Below, piece by piece: positions 45,300 through 54,751 of a DNA stretch of 64,000 nucleotides. This stretch comes from an uncultured Acetatifactor sp. (GTDB taxonomy: Bacteria > Bacillota > Clostridia > Lachnospirales > Lachnospiraceae), in the NCBI GenBank assembly GCA_910583845.1, contig CAJUAB010000002.1:1-64000 (forward strand). The letters run 5' to 3'. The notes under the pieces are model-generated. The model ran no database searches and was not told the origin of the DNA. It saw nothing but the letters and a program-made list of their open reading frames with translations. The stretch's first letter is position 1; every line of letters begins with the position of its first letter. A program made the position numbers and the translations under genes.

Positions 45300-45995
45300 A
45301 TGAGTGATCCCTATCAAGTGCTGGGGGTGTCCCGCGGCGCGACGGAAGAGGAAATCAAAAAGGCATACAGGGCCCTTAGCCGCAAATATCACCCGGACGC
45401 CAATGTGAACAATCCCAACAAGGCTCAGGCGGAGGAGAAATTCAAGGAGATCCAGGCGGCATACCAGCAGGTTATGAAGGAAAAGACCGGCGGATACGCC
45501 ACGGGAGGAAGCACCGGCCAGGGACAGGGCGGCGACCAGGACCCCTTCGGATTCGGCGGTTTCGGATTTGGCCCCTTTGGCGGGTTTTATGGGGGGCAGA
45601 GACGCGGCACAGGCTATGAGGACCAGCCTCATCTGCGGGCGGCGGGAAATTATATCCGGAACGGTTATTACCGGGAGGCCAGGAATACACTGGATCAGAT
45701 GGATGGCGGGGAGAGAAATGCCAGATGGTATTATTACAGCGCCATTACTCATTCCAGCCTTGGCAACAATGTGGCGGCGCTGGAGCATGCCCGCAGGGCG
45801 GTCTCGATGGAACCCGGAAACGGAGATTACAGGCAGCTGCAGCAGACACTGGAAAACGGGGGCAGCTGGTATCGCCAGCGTCAGGCCGGCTACGGTTACC
45901 CCACTGTGGGCGATGGCAGCATCTGCATGAAACTCTGCGTGGCAAATATGATCTGCAATATGTGCTGCTGCGGAAGAGGATTTTTCTGCATTTAG
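45300..45995 (+). CDS. DnaJ-domain protein with TPR-like and Cys-rich C-terminus
   Basis: A 231-residue J-domain protein. The J domain (residues 1-65) has the essential HPD in RKYHPDANV, so it should stimulate an Hsp70 (DnaK). A Gly/Phe-rich linker (about 75-105) is followed by two TPR-like helical pairs (about 115-185). The end, MKLCVANMICNMCCCGRGFF, is unusually Cys-rich and hydrophobic and could be a metal site or lipid-modified/membrane-associated tail. It lacks the DnaJ zinc-finger region, so it is not the housekeeping DnaJ. Confidence 0.88.
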   Translation: MSDPYQVLGVSRGATEEEIKKAYRALSRKYHPDANVNNPNKAQAEEKFKEIQAAYQQVMKEKTGGYATGGSTGQGQGGDQDPFGFGGFGFGPFGGFYGGQRRGTGYEDQPHLRAAGNYIRNGYYREARNTLDQMDGGERNARWYYYSAITHSSLGNNVAALEHARRAVSMEPGNGDYRQLQQTLENGGSWYRQRQAGYGYPTVGDGSICMKLCVANMICNMCCCGRGFFCI

Positions 45996-46010
45996 ATTTG
46001 CCCTCCGGCG

Positions 46011-47162
46011 TCAGTCCGAATCGGAATCCACAGTCTCCAGACTGCCTCTCACCGTGATTCCGTTTACCTCCACATTGGCTCCCAGCTCAATTACCAGACA
46101 TTCCCGGCCGTCAATGACGCGGGTGGAGATCAGGTCCGTGCGCCCGGGATCTACCTTTACCATCACGTCGGGAGTCTTTACATCAAAGGAGCGGCTGTTT
46201 ACCACGTTGCTGACATAGAGCCGGGTATCGTTGCCCGCGGTGGAATCATAGCACTGGTCGAAAGCCTCCATTTTCTCATTGGCCACGCCGCTGCCCGCGA
46301 ATACGGTCTTTACCTCATTTTTGTCCAGCACCAGGGGAGCGGGGTCCTCCTTGTGCTCCTCTGCCATTTCAATAATTTTCTCGTGGATGTTTTTGACCGC
46401 CTCGATGCTGCAGGTTTCCCCCAGCGTCTCTTCCACCAGCATCTGGAAAGTCTCTTTCTGGCCGCCGGCGGACAGGGGCAGAGGGCAGCCCAGAATCAGA
46501 TCCACAAAGGCTTCCTTCAGATCCTCGGCATTTTTGGAATAGTAGAGTACGCTGTGGAGGTCCGCGCCGCGGTCGTTGAAGGCGGGGAACAGAAAAGCGG
46601 TGTCCGGAGCGCCCACCACCCAGTCGCGAATCCGGTTGTGGAAGCCGTTTTCCTCCGCGTCGTAGGACAGGCCGGGCTTGGACAGATTTACCGGGCAGAT
46701 GCTGACCAGGATGTATTCATACACTTCGTCGGAGGCATCTTCCATCTCCAGCCCGTCCCGGGTGCGTCCGGGCACATCATAGGCGTCGTGAACCACCAGG
46801 ATCAGATAATTTCCCACAAACTCATAGGAGTCGATGATATTCTGATAGAACAGATCGAGCAGTTCATCGTCCTTCAGCTTGCTGTCCCGCAGGCGCAGCA
46901 GAAGCTCCTGCGTTCCGCCTTCCTCCTCGGTTTTCAGCGGGAACTCCAGAGTGTGCAGATTCCGGCCAAGGGACCCGGAGAGAGATTTGCGCAGAATCTC
47001 AAAATATTTGAACATCTCTTCCTCGGGCAGCGCCAGAAAAGCCCGGCCGAACAGGGCTTTCTTATTTTTTTCCCCGTCCACGTAACAGCCGCAGATCCGG
47101 GTGATGGAGCAGTTATTCTGCGTGAAAAGTTTCTTGATTTCCGATATTTCCTGTTTTACCAT
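46011..47162 (-). CDS. DUF4317 family protein
   Basis: A 383-residue soluble protein of DUF4317, recognised from the N-terminal MVKQEISEIKKLFTQNNCSI with RICGCYVDGEKNK, and FGRAFLALPEEEMFKYFEI. Function unknown; restricted mainly to Clostridia. ATG 47162 is the family start and has GAGG 6 bases upstream; the open frame extends to 47192 without a site. It converges on the DnaJ-domain gene with only 15 bases between. Confidence 0.85.
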   Translation of the reverse strand: MVKQEISEIKKLFTQNNCSITRICGCYVDGEKNKKALFGRAFLALPEEEMFKYFEILRKSLSGSLGRNLHTLEFPLKTEEEGGTQELLLRLRDSKLKDDELLDLFYQNIIDSYEFVGNYLILVVHDAYDVPGRTRDGLEMEDASDEVYEYILVSICPVNLSKPGLSYDAEENGFHNRIRDWVVGAPDTAFLFPAFNDRGADLHSVLYYSKNAEDLKEAFVDLILGCPLPLSAGGQKETFQMLVEETLGETCSIEAVKNIHEKIIEMAEEHKEDPAPLVLDKNEVKTVFAGSGVANEKMEAFDQCYDSTAGNDTRLYVSNVVNSRSFDVKTPDVMVKVDPGRTDLISTRVIDGRECLVIELGANVEVNGITVRGSLETVDSDSD

Positions 47163-47438
47163 ATGTACCTCGTTTCCCTGTGGATTTGCCACACTTTTGA
47201 TCCCTGTCAGTATAAAACACGGGGAGTGGAATTGTCAACAGCATAGTTTTGAGCGCACAGGTACATCGGGCCCAACGGCATTGCTCCCAATGGTCATGCG
47301 GGGACAGCAAAAGCGAACAGCAAAAAAAGTAACAGCAAAAAAATGAAAAAACAGAAAATTTGTACTTGCATTTTTCACCGCATTTATGATATAATAAATA
47401 TGTTCGGAACGGGAACCGGTTGAAATAAGATATGCCAT

Positions 47439-47511
47439 GGGGATATAGCTCAGTTGGGAGAGCGATACGTTCGCAACGTATAGGTCACGAGTTCGAGTCT
47501 CGCTATCTCCA
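47439..47511 (+). tRNA. tRNA-Ala (anticodon CGC)
   Basis: A 73-base cloverleaf. The acceptor stem pairs GGGGATA with TATCTCC and includes the G3-U70 pair that identifies alanine tRNAs. The anticodon arm ATACG-TTCGCAA-CGTAT presents CGC, reading GCG. The T arm ACGAG-TTCGAGT-CTCGC is complete. CCA is not encoded. Confidence 0.95.
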
Positions 47512-47514
47512 TTA

Positions 47515-47549
47515 TAAAAAGAAGAACCTTTTTGCAGGGTTCTTTTTTT
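47515..47549 (+). terminator. Terminator after tRNA-Ala
   Basis: AAGAACC pairs with GGGTTCTT around a T-rich loop, followed by a run of T residues. Confidence 0.75.
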
Positions 47550-47696
47550 GTTTCCGGAATCTGTTTCTGGACCGACGTTTTTTCTGCTGTGATTTTTCAG
47601 ACACGCTCTTGAGGTGTCTGAAGGCGGATTTTGGCGGATCGTGGGAAAGAAAGGGGAAAAAGCCCTAAATGCCGGGGAACTTGCGGTGAATTGCAG

Positions 47697-47726
47697 TTGC
47701 TGTCTGATCTGGAAGAATCGTATAAT
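47697..47726 (+). promoter_or_regulatory. Promoter of the Spo0A-like gene
   Basis: TTGCTG, 18 bases, TATAAT, giving a leader of about 140 bases. I see nothing else in the 320-base gap between the tRNA terminator and the gene. Confidence 0.5.
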
Positions 47727-47869
47727 GGATAATGAAAAAAAGTCAATCCGTGGAGGAAAATTTGGAGGTTTCACTTTCAGTATTGATCAGTGTTTGAAAG
47801 TGGAACTTTTAATTGCCGACCGGAGCAATGCCGCAGGCTTTTCCTGGGGCATGCGGGAAAGGGGAAAAT

Positions 47870-48430
47870 ATGGAACAGTTGCGTATTACCGCTGCCGATG
47901 ATAATGAAAAAGTATACAGGATTTTAGGAGATCTGATGAATGGGGATAAAGAATTTCAGATTATGATAACCGTGCCCGGAGGGAAGAAAGAGGAGGAGGA
48001 CATGCAGCAGTCCGGCGAGGAGGTGCTGATCAGGGCCGCCGAGGAAAAGACAGGGGCAGGGGTTTCAGTTGGGAAGGCGTATGACCTGGAGCAGGATGTG
48101 ACGGATATTATCCATGAGATAGGCGTGCCTGCGCATATCAAGGGGTATCAGTACTTACGGGAGGCCATTATGATGTCCGTGCGGGAGCCTGCCATGATCA
48201 GTTCCATCACCAAAGTGCTTTACCCCACAATCGCGAAGCGCTTTCAGACTACGCCCAGCCGGGTGGAGAGAGCCATCCGCCATGCGATCGAGGTGGCCTG
48301 GTCCCGGGGCCGGATGGAAACCCTGGACGCGCTGTTTGGATATACGGTGAACACCGGCAAGGGAAAGCCCACCAATTCTGAGTTTATCGCGCTGATCGCG
48401 GACCGTATCCGACTGAAATATCGGGAGTAG
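47870..48430 (+). CDS. Spo0A-type regulator with most of the receiver domain missing
   Basis: A 186-residue protein whose last ~110 residues are an unmistakable Spo0A DNA-binding domain (HEIGVPAHIKGYQYLREAIM, SRVERAIRHAIEVAW, GKPTNSEFIALIAD). The first ~33 residues look like the start of a Spo0A receiver (LRITAADDNEKVYRILGDLM), including the acidic pair. The sequence then runs into a ~40-residue Glu/Gly/Lys-rich linker: the phosphoacceptor Asp, the conserved Thr and Lys and about 85 residues are absent (normal Spo0A is about 265). It cannot be phosphorylated in the usual way, so it may be a constitutive or competing binder of 0A boxes. ATG 47870 has GAAAGGGG upstream. Confidence 0.85.
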   Translation: MEQLRITAADDNEKVYRILGDLMNGDKEFQIMITVPGGKKEEEDMQQSGEEVLIRAAEEKTGAGVSVGKAYDLEQDVTDIIHEIGVPAHIKGYQYLREAIMMSVREPAMISSITKVLYPTIAKRFQTTPSRVERAIRHAIEVAWSRGRMETLDALFGYTVNTGKGKPTNSEFIALIADRIRLKYRE

Positions 48431-48540
48431 GAGAGATTTGCGTACGGAGGTTGGTAAAAATTTCAGAAAAGGCTTTTCTAACGAATCAGGATGTAGTATA
48501 ATCAGGTTATCTACGAGAAGGTACAAATGGAGGTTTGCAC

Positions 48541-49989
48541 ATGAAAAAAATACTGTTTGCGGCATCTGAGGGGGTTCCTTTTATCAAGACGGGAGGCCTG
48601 GCCGATGTGGTGGGTTCCCTGCCCAAGTGCATTGACAGGGAATACTTTGACGTGCGGGTGATCCTGCCCAAGTATACCTGCATGAAGCAGGAGATGAAAG
48701 ATAAGCTGGAGTATGTGACGCATTTCTATATGGATTTCAACTGGACCGACGCCTATGTGGGTATTCTGAAAGCGGAAGTGGATGGAATCCAGTACTATTT
48801 TATTGATAACGAGGGGTATTTCGGAGGATTCAGGCCCTACGGGGACAATGCCCTGTTTGAGATTGAGAAATACGCGTTTTTCTCCAAGGCCGTGCTGTCC
48901 GTGCTGCCCATTCTTGATTTCAGGCCTGACCTGATTCACTGCCACGACTGGCAGACGGGCCTGGTTCCCGTATACCTGAAGGAGCGCTTCCAGGGCAATG
49001 ATTTCTTCCGGGGCATCAAGTCCGTGATCACGATTCACAACCTGAAATTCCAGGGCAAATGGGACCCCAAGGTAGTGCAGAACATCACAGGGCTGCCACA
49101 GTATTATTTCACGCCCGATAAGCTGGAGGCCTACAAGGACGCCAACCTTCTCAAGGGAGGCATTGTGTTTGCGGACGCGGTGACCACGGTGAGCGACACC
49201 TATGCGGAGGAGATCAAGACCAAGTTCTACGGGGAGGGTCTGGAAGGGCTGCTGAAAGCCCGCAGCGGTGATTTGCGGGGAATTGTCAACGGTATTGACT
49301 ATGAGGAGTTCAATCCTGAGACGGACAAATACATTGTCAGGAACTATAACGCGGTGAATTTCCGCAAGGAGAAGGTGAAGAACAAGAGGGCTTTGCAGGA
49401 GGAGCTGGGGCTGACGGTGGACGAGCGGAAAATGATGATCGGCGTTGTCTCCCGCCTGACAGACCAGAAGGGTTTTGACCTGATTGCCTATGTGATGGAT
49501 GAGCTGTGCCGGGATGATATTCAGCTGGTGATTCTGGGAACCGGCGAGGAGCGTTATGAGAACATGTTCCGGCATTTTGACTGGAAATACGGCGATAAAG
49601 TGTCGGCCAACATATTCTATTCCGAGGAGCTGTCTCATAAGATTTACGCTTCCTGCGACGCGTTCCTGATGCCCTCCCTGTTTGAGCCCTGCGGTCTCAG
49701 CCAGCTCATGTCCCTGCGCTATGGCACGGTGCCCATTGTCAGGGAGACCGGGGGCCTGAAGGATACGGTGGAGCCCTATAACGAGTATGAGAGCAAGGGC
49801 ACGGGTTTCAGCTTTGCCAATTATAACGCGCATGAGATGCTGGCTTCCATCCGCTATGCGGAGCAGATCTACTATGATAAGAAGCGGGAGTGGAACAAGA
49901 TCGTGGATCGCGCCATGGCCGCAGACTTTTCCTGGGAGGTATCCGCGAAGAAGTATCAGGAGATGTACGACTGGTTGATAGGATATTAA
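48541..49989 (+). CDS. glgA: Glycogen synthase (ADP-glucose)
   Basis: A 482-residue GT5 glycosyltransferase that elongates alpha-1,4-glucan. The N-terminal KTGGLADVVGSLPK binds ADP-glucose; the C-terminal half has SRLTDQKGFDL and PSLFEPCGLSQL, with the catalytic Glu in the latter. ATG 48541 is preferred over TTG 48535 (GGAGG spacing 7). Other glg genes are not in the window. A TATAAT at 48497-48502 is a possible -10. Confidence 0.95.
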   Translation: MKKILFAASEGVPFIKTGGLADVVGSLPKCIDREYFDVRVILPKYTCMKQEMKDKLEYVTHFYMDFNWTDAYVGILKAEVDGIQYYFIDNEGYFGGFRPYGDNALFEIEKYAFFSKAVLSVLPILDFRPDLIHCHDWQTGLVPVYLKERFQGNDFFRGIKSVITIHNLKFQGKWDPKVVQNITGLPQYYFTPDKLEAYKDANLLKGGIVFADAVTTVSDTYAEEIKTKFYGEGLEGLLKARSGDLRGIVNGIDYEEFNPETDKYIVRNYNAVNFRKEKVKNKRALQEELGLTVDERKMMIGVVSRLTDQKGFDLIAYVMDELCRDDIQLVILGTGEERYENMFRHFDWKYGDKVSANIFYSEELSHKIYASCDAFLMPSLFEPCGLSQLMSLRYGTVPIVRETGGLKDTVEPYNEYESKGTGFSFANYNAHEMLASIRYAEQIYYDKKREWNKIVDRAMAADFSWEVSAKKYQEMYDWLIGY

Positions 49990-49993
49990 GAGA

Positions 49994-51649
49994 ATGGGCA
50001 GTGGCAGCAAAAAAAACAGTTTTATCCTGCAGGCGGGCATTCTGGCCGCAGCGGGATTTGTCAGCCGGATCATAGGGCTTCTGTATGTAAGCCCTGTGGC
50101 CCGGATTATCGGCCCTGTGGGGCAGGGATATTATGAGTCGGCATACAATTACTACGCCATTGTGCTGATGATATCCTCTTACAGTATTCCCTCGGCAATC
50201 TCCAAGGTGATTGCCCAGAAGCTGTCGCTGCGGGAATACCGCAATGCCCACAGGGTTTTTATTTGTGCCATGTACTATGTGCTGGGAGTGGGACTCGTCG
50301 CGAGCTTGCTCCTCTTTTTTGGTGCCGGACATCTGGTGACGGAATCGGCGGTGCCGGTTCTTCGGGTGCTGGCCCCCACCATCTTTGTCTACGGGATTCT
50401 GGGGGTACTGCGGGGCTATTTCCAGGCGCACAGGAGTATGGTACAGACGTCCATTTCCCAGATACTGGAACAGATTGTCAACGCGGCGGTGAGCATAGGA
50501 GCCGCCCAGGGCTTTATCGTATTGTTCATGGGAGAATATGAAAAGAGCGAGCCAGCGGCGGAACAGGCCGGCCGGGCGGTGTACGGCGCCATGGGAAGCG
50601 CTCTGGGAACAGGAGCGGGAGTGCTGGTGGCGCTCCTGTTCATGGCTGCCGTTTACAGTCTGAACCGGCCTATGATCCGGAGAAGATTGGACAGGGACCG
50701 CACCCGGCAGATGGATTCCTACGGGGAGATCAGCAGGATGATCCTGCAGGTGGTGCTTCCCTTTATCATGAGCACGGCGATTTACAATCTCAGCAGTTCC
50801 CTGAACAACAAGCTGTATTCGGATATCATGATGAAGTTTCGCCACGCGGCCGAGACTGTGGTGGCGGCGGATTACGGGGTGTTCAACGGGCGGGCCATGA
50901 AGATTTCCAATATCCCCATCGCCTTTTCGTCGGCCATGGCGGCCGCCATCATTCCCACCGTATCACAGCTGGTGGCTCGCAGGCAGCTGGCGGATGCCCG
51001 GGACAGAACCGCCCAGGCGGTAAAAACCATCATGCTGATTTCCATCCCATCGGCGGTGGGACTTTTTGCGCTGGCAAAGCCTGTCACCTGGCTGCTGTTT
51101 CCGGATGGAGATACCATTGAGCTGGCGGCCCGGATTTTGATGGCCCTGGCTGTGTCCGTCATTTTTTACGCGTTGTCCACCCTGAGCAATTCCATATTGC
51201 AGGGAATCGGAAGAGTGAATACACCCATTGTCAACGCGGCCATTGCGCTGCTTATACAGACGGCGGTTCTGGTGCTGCTTCTGTGCTTCACGGATCTGGG
51301 AATCTATGCGGTGGTGATTGCCACCATTGTGTATTCTGGCCTCATGTGTGTCCTGAATCAGATGTCCATGCATAAGGCGCTGGGATACCGTCAGGAGATG
51401 ATGAATACTTTTGTGGTTCCCCTGATCGCCGCAGCCTTTATGGGGGCCATCGCCCGGGTCCTGTATGAGATTCTGCTGATGCTGACCGGCTCCATCGCGG
51501 TGTCCGCCATTCCGTCCATCGCTGCGGCGGTGGCGGTTTACTTCTCCCTGGTGATTCTGCTCAAGGGCGTCACGGAGGAAGAACTGCGTGCCATGCCGGG
51601 GGGGCGGCGGTTGGTCAGAGTGGCCAGGAAATGCCATCTGATGCGGTAG
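49994..51649 (+). CDS. SpoVB/MurJ-like polysaccharide flippase
   Basis: A 551-residue MOP-superfamily membrane protein with about 14 helices, starting after a short polar N-terminus with SFILQAGILAAAGFVSRIIG. It matches the SpoVB/YtgP group, which flips lipid-linked cell-wall or cortex precursors. It is 4 bases after glgA and likely cotranscribed. Whether it is the sporulation-specific or vegetative version cannot be told from sequence. Confidence 0.85.
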   Translation: MGSGSKKNSFILQAGILAAAGFVSRIIGLLYVSPVARIIGPVGQGYYESAYNYYAIVLMISSYSIPSAISKVIAQKLSLREYRNAHRVFICAMYYVLGVGLVASLLLFFGAGHLVTESAVPVLRVLAPTIFVYGILGVLRGYFQAHRSMVQTSISQILEQIVNAAVSIGAAQGFIVLFMGEYEKSEPAAEQAGRAVYGAMGSALGTGAGVLVALLFMAAVYSLNRPMIRRRLDRDRTRQMDSYGEISRMILQVVLPFIMSTAIYNLSSSLNNKLYSDIMMKFRHAAETVVAADYGVFNGRAMKISNIPIAFSSAMAAAIIPTVSQLVARRQLADARDRTAQAVKTIMLISIPSAVGLFALAKPVTWLLFPDGDTIELAARILMALAVSVIFYALSTLSNSILQGIGRVNTPIVNAAIALLIQTAVLVLLLCFTDLGIYAVVIATIVYSGLMCVLNQMSMHKALGYRQEMMNTFVVPLIAAAFMGAIARVLYEILLMLTGSIAVSAIPSIAAAVAVYFSLVILLKGVTEEELRAMPGGRRLVRVARKCHLMR

Positions 51650-51659
51650 GGCTCCGGAT

Positions 51660-53399
51660 CTACAATTGTTTTAATCCGGATATGTCATCGTCAATCATCA
51701 TGGAATAGTTGGTGTAGTATACCACGAATCCCGGTTTGGCCCCGTTTGGCTTTTTTACATGCTTTTTCTGGATATAGTCAATTTCCACTTTCTCCTGCCC
51801 CCTGCCTCTGGAATAGTAGGCGGCCAGTCTTGCCGCCTCTTCAAAGGTGCGGTCGGGCAGGGTGTCGGCTCCCTCGCTTTTGACGACCACATGGGAACCG
51901 GGCATGCCCTTGGCGTGGAACCACCAGTCGCCTCCGGTGGCAAACTTGAATGTCAGTTCGTCGTTCTGATAATTATTTTTTCCCACATACATATGAAAAC
52001 CGTCGCTGCTCACATAGTGAAAAGGCCTGCTGGTGATTTTTTCCTTTTTGCCCCCGCGCTTATGGATATAGCCGCTGGCCGCCAGTTCTTCCCGGATCTG
52101 TACCAGATCCTCCTCCTGCAAGGCGATATCCAGGGCGGTGCTGATAGATTCCAGATGCTCGATCTGGGCCTTGACTTCCTCGGTCAAAGCAGAGAGCGCT
52201 TCATAAGTGCGTTTCATCTTACCGTACTTGTCAAAATACCGTTTGGCGTTCTCGGCGGGTGTTTTCTCGGGGTCAAGAGGGATGGTGATCATTTCATTCG
52301 TATAGTAATTCAGGGCTTCCATGGATTTGCTCCCCTGGGGCACCTGGTAGCCGTAGGTGTTGATCAGTTCTCCGTAAACCCGGTATTTATCGCGCTTTTC
52401 CGTATCTCTGATCTGCTGTAGCTGCAAATCGTATTTTTTGACATTGCGTTCCAGCGCCGTCTGCACGATGCGGCGCAGATCCGCCGATTTCTGACGGATG
52501 CGGGTCAGGGTGTTTTTTTCCGCGTAGTATTGCTCCAGCAGGGCGGAGATGGAAGCGCAGGGCCTCAGACTGTCCGGTCCCTGGCTGTACAGCGTCAGCG
52601 GCAGAGCGGCATATTCCGTCGGCTGTTTGCCCGTGTAGGCGATGGCGGGGGCAAAATCCCCGTTCTGAACCCTGTCCATCATCTCCCGGAATACGAGGTA
52701 GACCTTTTCCAGCTCCTGGGAGGAGAAAGCGGCAGTGGGCGCGTCCCCGTCCAGACCGCCGCGGTGGCAGACTTCCTGAGCCAGTACGGGAGAGATGCCG
52801 GTGTAACTTTGGTAAATGGCCCTGTGCAGTGATGCGGGGCGGGAGGCCACGGCGCTCAGAAACTGTTCCCGATCGCAGCTTAAGGGGTCCAGCTTATCCT
52901 GTGTGCGGGCCACAAAATAGGGTTTTCCGGGCAGTACTTCCCGAAGGCTGCTGACCAGGCCGGACACATGCTTGATGCTGTCCAGGATCATGCCGTCCTC
53001 ATTGCAGAAGATGATGTTGCTGTGCTTGCCCATAATCTCCACAATCAGGGTTTTGCGGCGCAGATCCCCCATCTCGTCCAGATGTTCTATGTCGATATGA
53101 AGGATGCGCTCCAGGCCTGGCTGGGTGATGGCGGTGATGCGTCCGTTCTGTAAGTGTTTGCGCAGCAGCATACAGAAGCTGGGCGCCGTCATGGGGCTGG
53201 GCTTGTTCTGCCCGGTCAGATACACCAGGGGCAGGGAGGCATCCGCGGAGAGGAGCAGACGCCGCTGGCCGTCCCCCGTCTTGATGGTGAGCAGCAGCTC
53301 GTCGCTTTCCGGCTGCGCGATTTTATAGAGTCTGCCTCCCAGGCAGGTGTCGTTCAGTTCCTTTACAATAGCGGCAATGGTTACGCCGTCAAAAGCCAT
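51660..53399 (-). CDS. rqcH: Rqc2/NEMF homologue RqcH
   Basis: A 579-residue NFACT protein. The NFACT-N domain begins MAFDGVTIAAIVKELN; a central coiled coil (about 280-430) and a C-terminal NFACT-R domain (WWFHAKGMPGSHVVVKSEG) follow. RqcH binds stalled 50S-peptidyl-tRNA complexes and adds alanine tails for degradation. It was earlier annotated as fibronectin-binding protein. It is divergent from yicC and converges on the flippase gene. Confidence 0.92.
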   Translation of the reverse strand: MAFDGVTIAAIVKELNDTCLGGRLYKIAQPESDELLLTIKTGDGQRRLLLSADASLPLVYLTGQNKPSPMTAPSFCMLLRKHLQNGRITAITQPGLERILHIDIEHLDEMGDLRRKTLIVEIMGKHSNIIFCNEDGMILDSIKHVSGLVSSLREVLPGKPYFVARTQDKLDPLSCDREQFLSAVASRPASLHRAIYQSYTGISPVLAQEVCHRGGLDGDAPTAAFSSQELEKVYLVFREMMDRVQNGDFAPAIAYTGKQPTEYAALPLTLYSQGPDSLRPCASISALLEQYYAEKNTLTRIRQKSADLRRIVQTALERNVKKYDLQLQQIRDTEKRDKYRVYGELINTYGYQVPQGSKSMEALNYYTNEMITIPLDPEKTPAENAKRYFDKYGKMKRTYEALSALTEEVKAQIEHLESISTALDIALQEEDLVQIREELAASGYIHKRGGKKEKITSRPFHYVSSDGFHMYVGKNNYQNDELTFKFATGGDWWFHAKGMPGSHVVVKSEGADTLPDRTFEEAARLAAYYSRGRGQEKVEIDYIQKKHVKKPNGAKPGFVVYYTNYSMMIDDDISGLKQL

Positions 53400-53482
53400 A
53401 GCGATATCCTCCTGATTCCATATATATTGTATATTTCATTATAACAAATCGCAGGGAAATGACAAGTGTTTTCCTGCGGCTA

Positions 53483-53511
53483 TTGACTATCGGGACAATC
53501 TACATTATAAT
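53483..53511 (+). promoter_or_regulatory. Promoter of yicC-remA-gmk-rpoZ operon
   Basis: TTGACT, 17 bases, TATAAT, about 85 bases before the yicC ATG. The intergenic region also must hold the rqcH promoter on the other strand, which I could not place. Confidence 0.7.
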
Positions 53512-53596
53512 GTAATGAAGTATGGATGTTTTTCATACTGTATGGATACATGACAAAAGAATTTTTTGCATGGCGTATGTAGGGAAAGAGGGAAAG

Positions 53597-54475
53597 ATGA
53601 TAAAGAGCATGACTGGTTTCGGCAGATGTGAGATCGCCGGAAGCAATCGCAAATTTACCGTGGAGATGAAGTCAGTGAACCACCGGTATCTGGATATAAG
53701 CATCAAGATGCCCAAGAAGCTGAACTTTTTTGAGGCCGCCATCCGCGCGGAGCTCAAGAATTACATTTCCCGGGGAAAGGTGGATCTGTTTATCTCCTAT
53801 GAGGATTATACGGAGAACAATGTGGGCATCCGTTACAACAGGGAGTTGGCGGCCGAGTATATGAAGTACCTCAGGCAGATGCAGGAGGACTTTGGGCTGG
53901 AGGACGATATCCGGGTGTCTGTTCTGTCGCGCTATCCGGAGGTATTGACCATGGAAGAGGCGGACGCGTCCCAGGAGGAGCTGTGGAAAGAACTGCAAAA
54001 GGCCATCCGGGGCGCCGCGGAAGGATTTGTACAGACGCGCGTGGCGGAGGGGGAGCATCTTCGGGACGATCTGATTGAAAAACTGGACGGCATGCTTGAA
54101 CGGGTGGACTTTATTGCGGAGAGATCCCCCCGGATCGTGCAGGAGTACCGGCAGAAGCTGGAAGACAAGGTGAAGGATTTGCTGGGGGATGTCCAGGTGG
54201 ATGAGAACCGGCTGCTGACAGAGGTCACGATTTTTGCGGATAAGGTCTGCGTGGATGAGGAACTGGTGCGGCTGCGCAGCCATATTGAGACTACAAAGGC
54301 CACTCTTCTGGAGGGGGGCAGCATCGGACGCAAGTTGGATTTTATTGCCCAGGAGATGAATCGGGAGGCCAACACCACACTGTCCAAATCCAATGATCTG
54401 GAGATCTCGAACTGCGCCATTGAACTGAAGACAGAGATTGAGAAGGTGCGGGAACAGATTCAGAACATCGAGTAG
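53597..54475 (+). CDS. yicC: YicC/YloC-family endoribonuclease
   Basis: A 292-residue protein that begins MIKSMTGFGR, diagnostic of the family, followed by EMKSVNHRYLDISIKMPK, and ends with the conserved RKLDFIAQEMNREANT and a Lys/Glu helix (DUF1732). Family members are RNA endonucleases. ATG 53597 has GAGGGAAAG upstream; the open frame begins earlier at 53522. It is the first gene of the operon with remA, gmk and rpoZ. Confidence 0.93.
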   Translation: MIKSMTGFGRCEIAGSNRKFTVEMKSVNHRYLDISIKMPKKLNFFEAAIRAELKNYISRGKVDLFISYEDYTENNVGIRYNRELAAEYMKYLRQMQEDFGLEDDIRVSVLSRYPEVLTMEEADASQEELWKELQKAIRGAAEGFVQTRVAEGEHLRDDLIEKLDGMLERVDFIAERSPRIVQEYRQKLEDKVKDLLGDVQVDENRLLTEVTIFADKVCVDEELVRLRSHIETTKATLLEGGSIGRKLDFIAQEMNREANTTLSKSNDLEISNCAIELKTEIEKVREQIQNIE

Positions 54476-54490
54476 CGGTGAGGTGACTGT

Positions 54491-54751
54491 ATGAATAAAC
54501 TGATTCATATCGGATTTGGCAATATTGTCAACACCGGTAAGATTATCGCCATTGTCAGCCCGGAGTCCGCGCCCATCAAGCGGCTGGTGCAGAGGGCCAG
54601 GGAGGAAGGGACCGTCATTGACGCCACCCAGGGCCGTAAGACCAAGGCCGTGCTGGTCATGGAAAACAGCCGGATCGTGCTGTCGGCCCTGCTGCCGGAG
54701 ACCATCGCGGGAAGGGCGCGGGAGGAGAGCGGAGGAGAGGAAGATGAGTAG
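54491..54751 (+). CDS. remA: RemA/DUF370 DNA-binding regulator
   Basis: An 86-residue protein matching RemA of Bacillus, an arc-forming DNA-binding protein that activates matrix and osmoprotection genes. Key segments: HIGFGNIVNTGKIIAIVSP and SAPIKRLVQRAREEGTVIDAT with GRKTKAVL. The position between yicC and gmk is conserved in Firmicutes. It overlaps gmk by 8 bases. Confidence 0.93.
   Translation: MNKLIHIGFGNIVNTGKIIAIVSPESAPIKRLVQRAREEGTVIDATQGRKTKAVLVMENSRIVLSALLPETIAGRAREESGGEEDE

Noticed and set aside
47432..47668. 78-codon frame over tRNA-Ala
   Set aside because: Overlaps the complete tRNA and its terminator.
48511..50073. 520-codon minus-strand frame opposite glgA
   Set aside because: Shadow frame of glycogen synthase.
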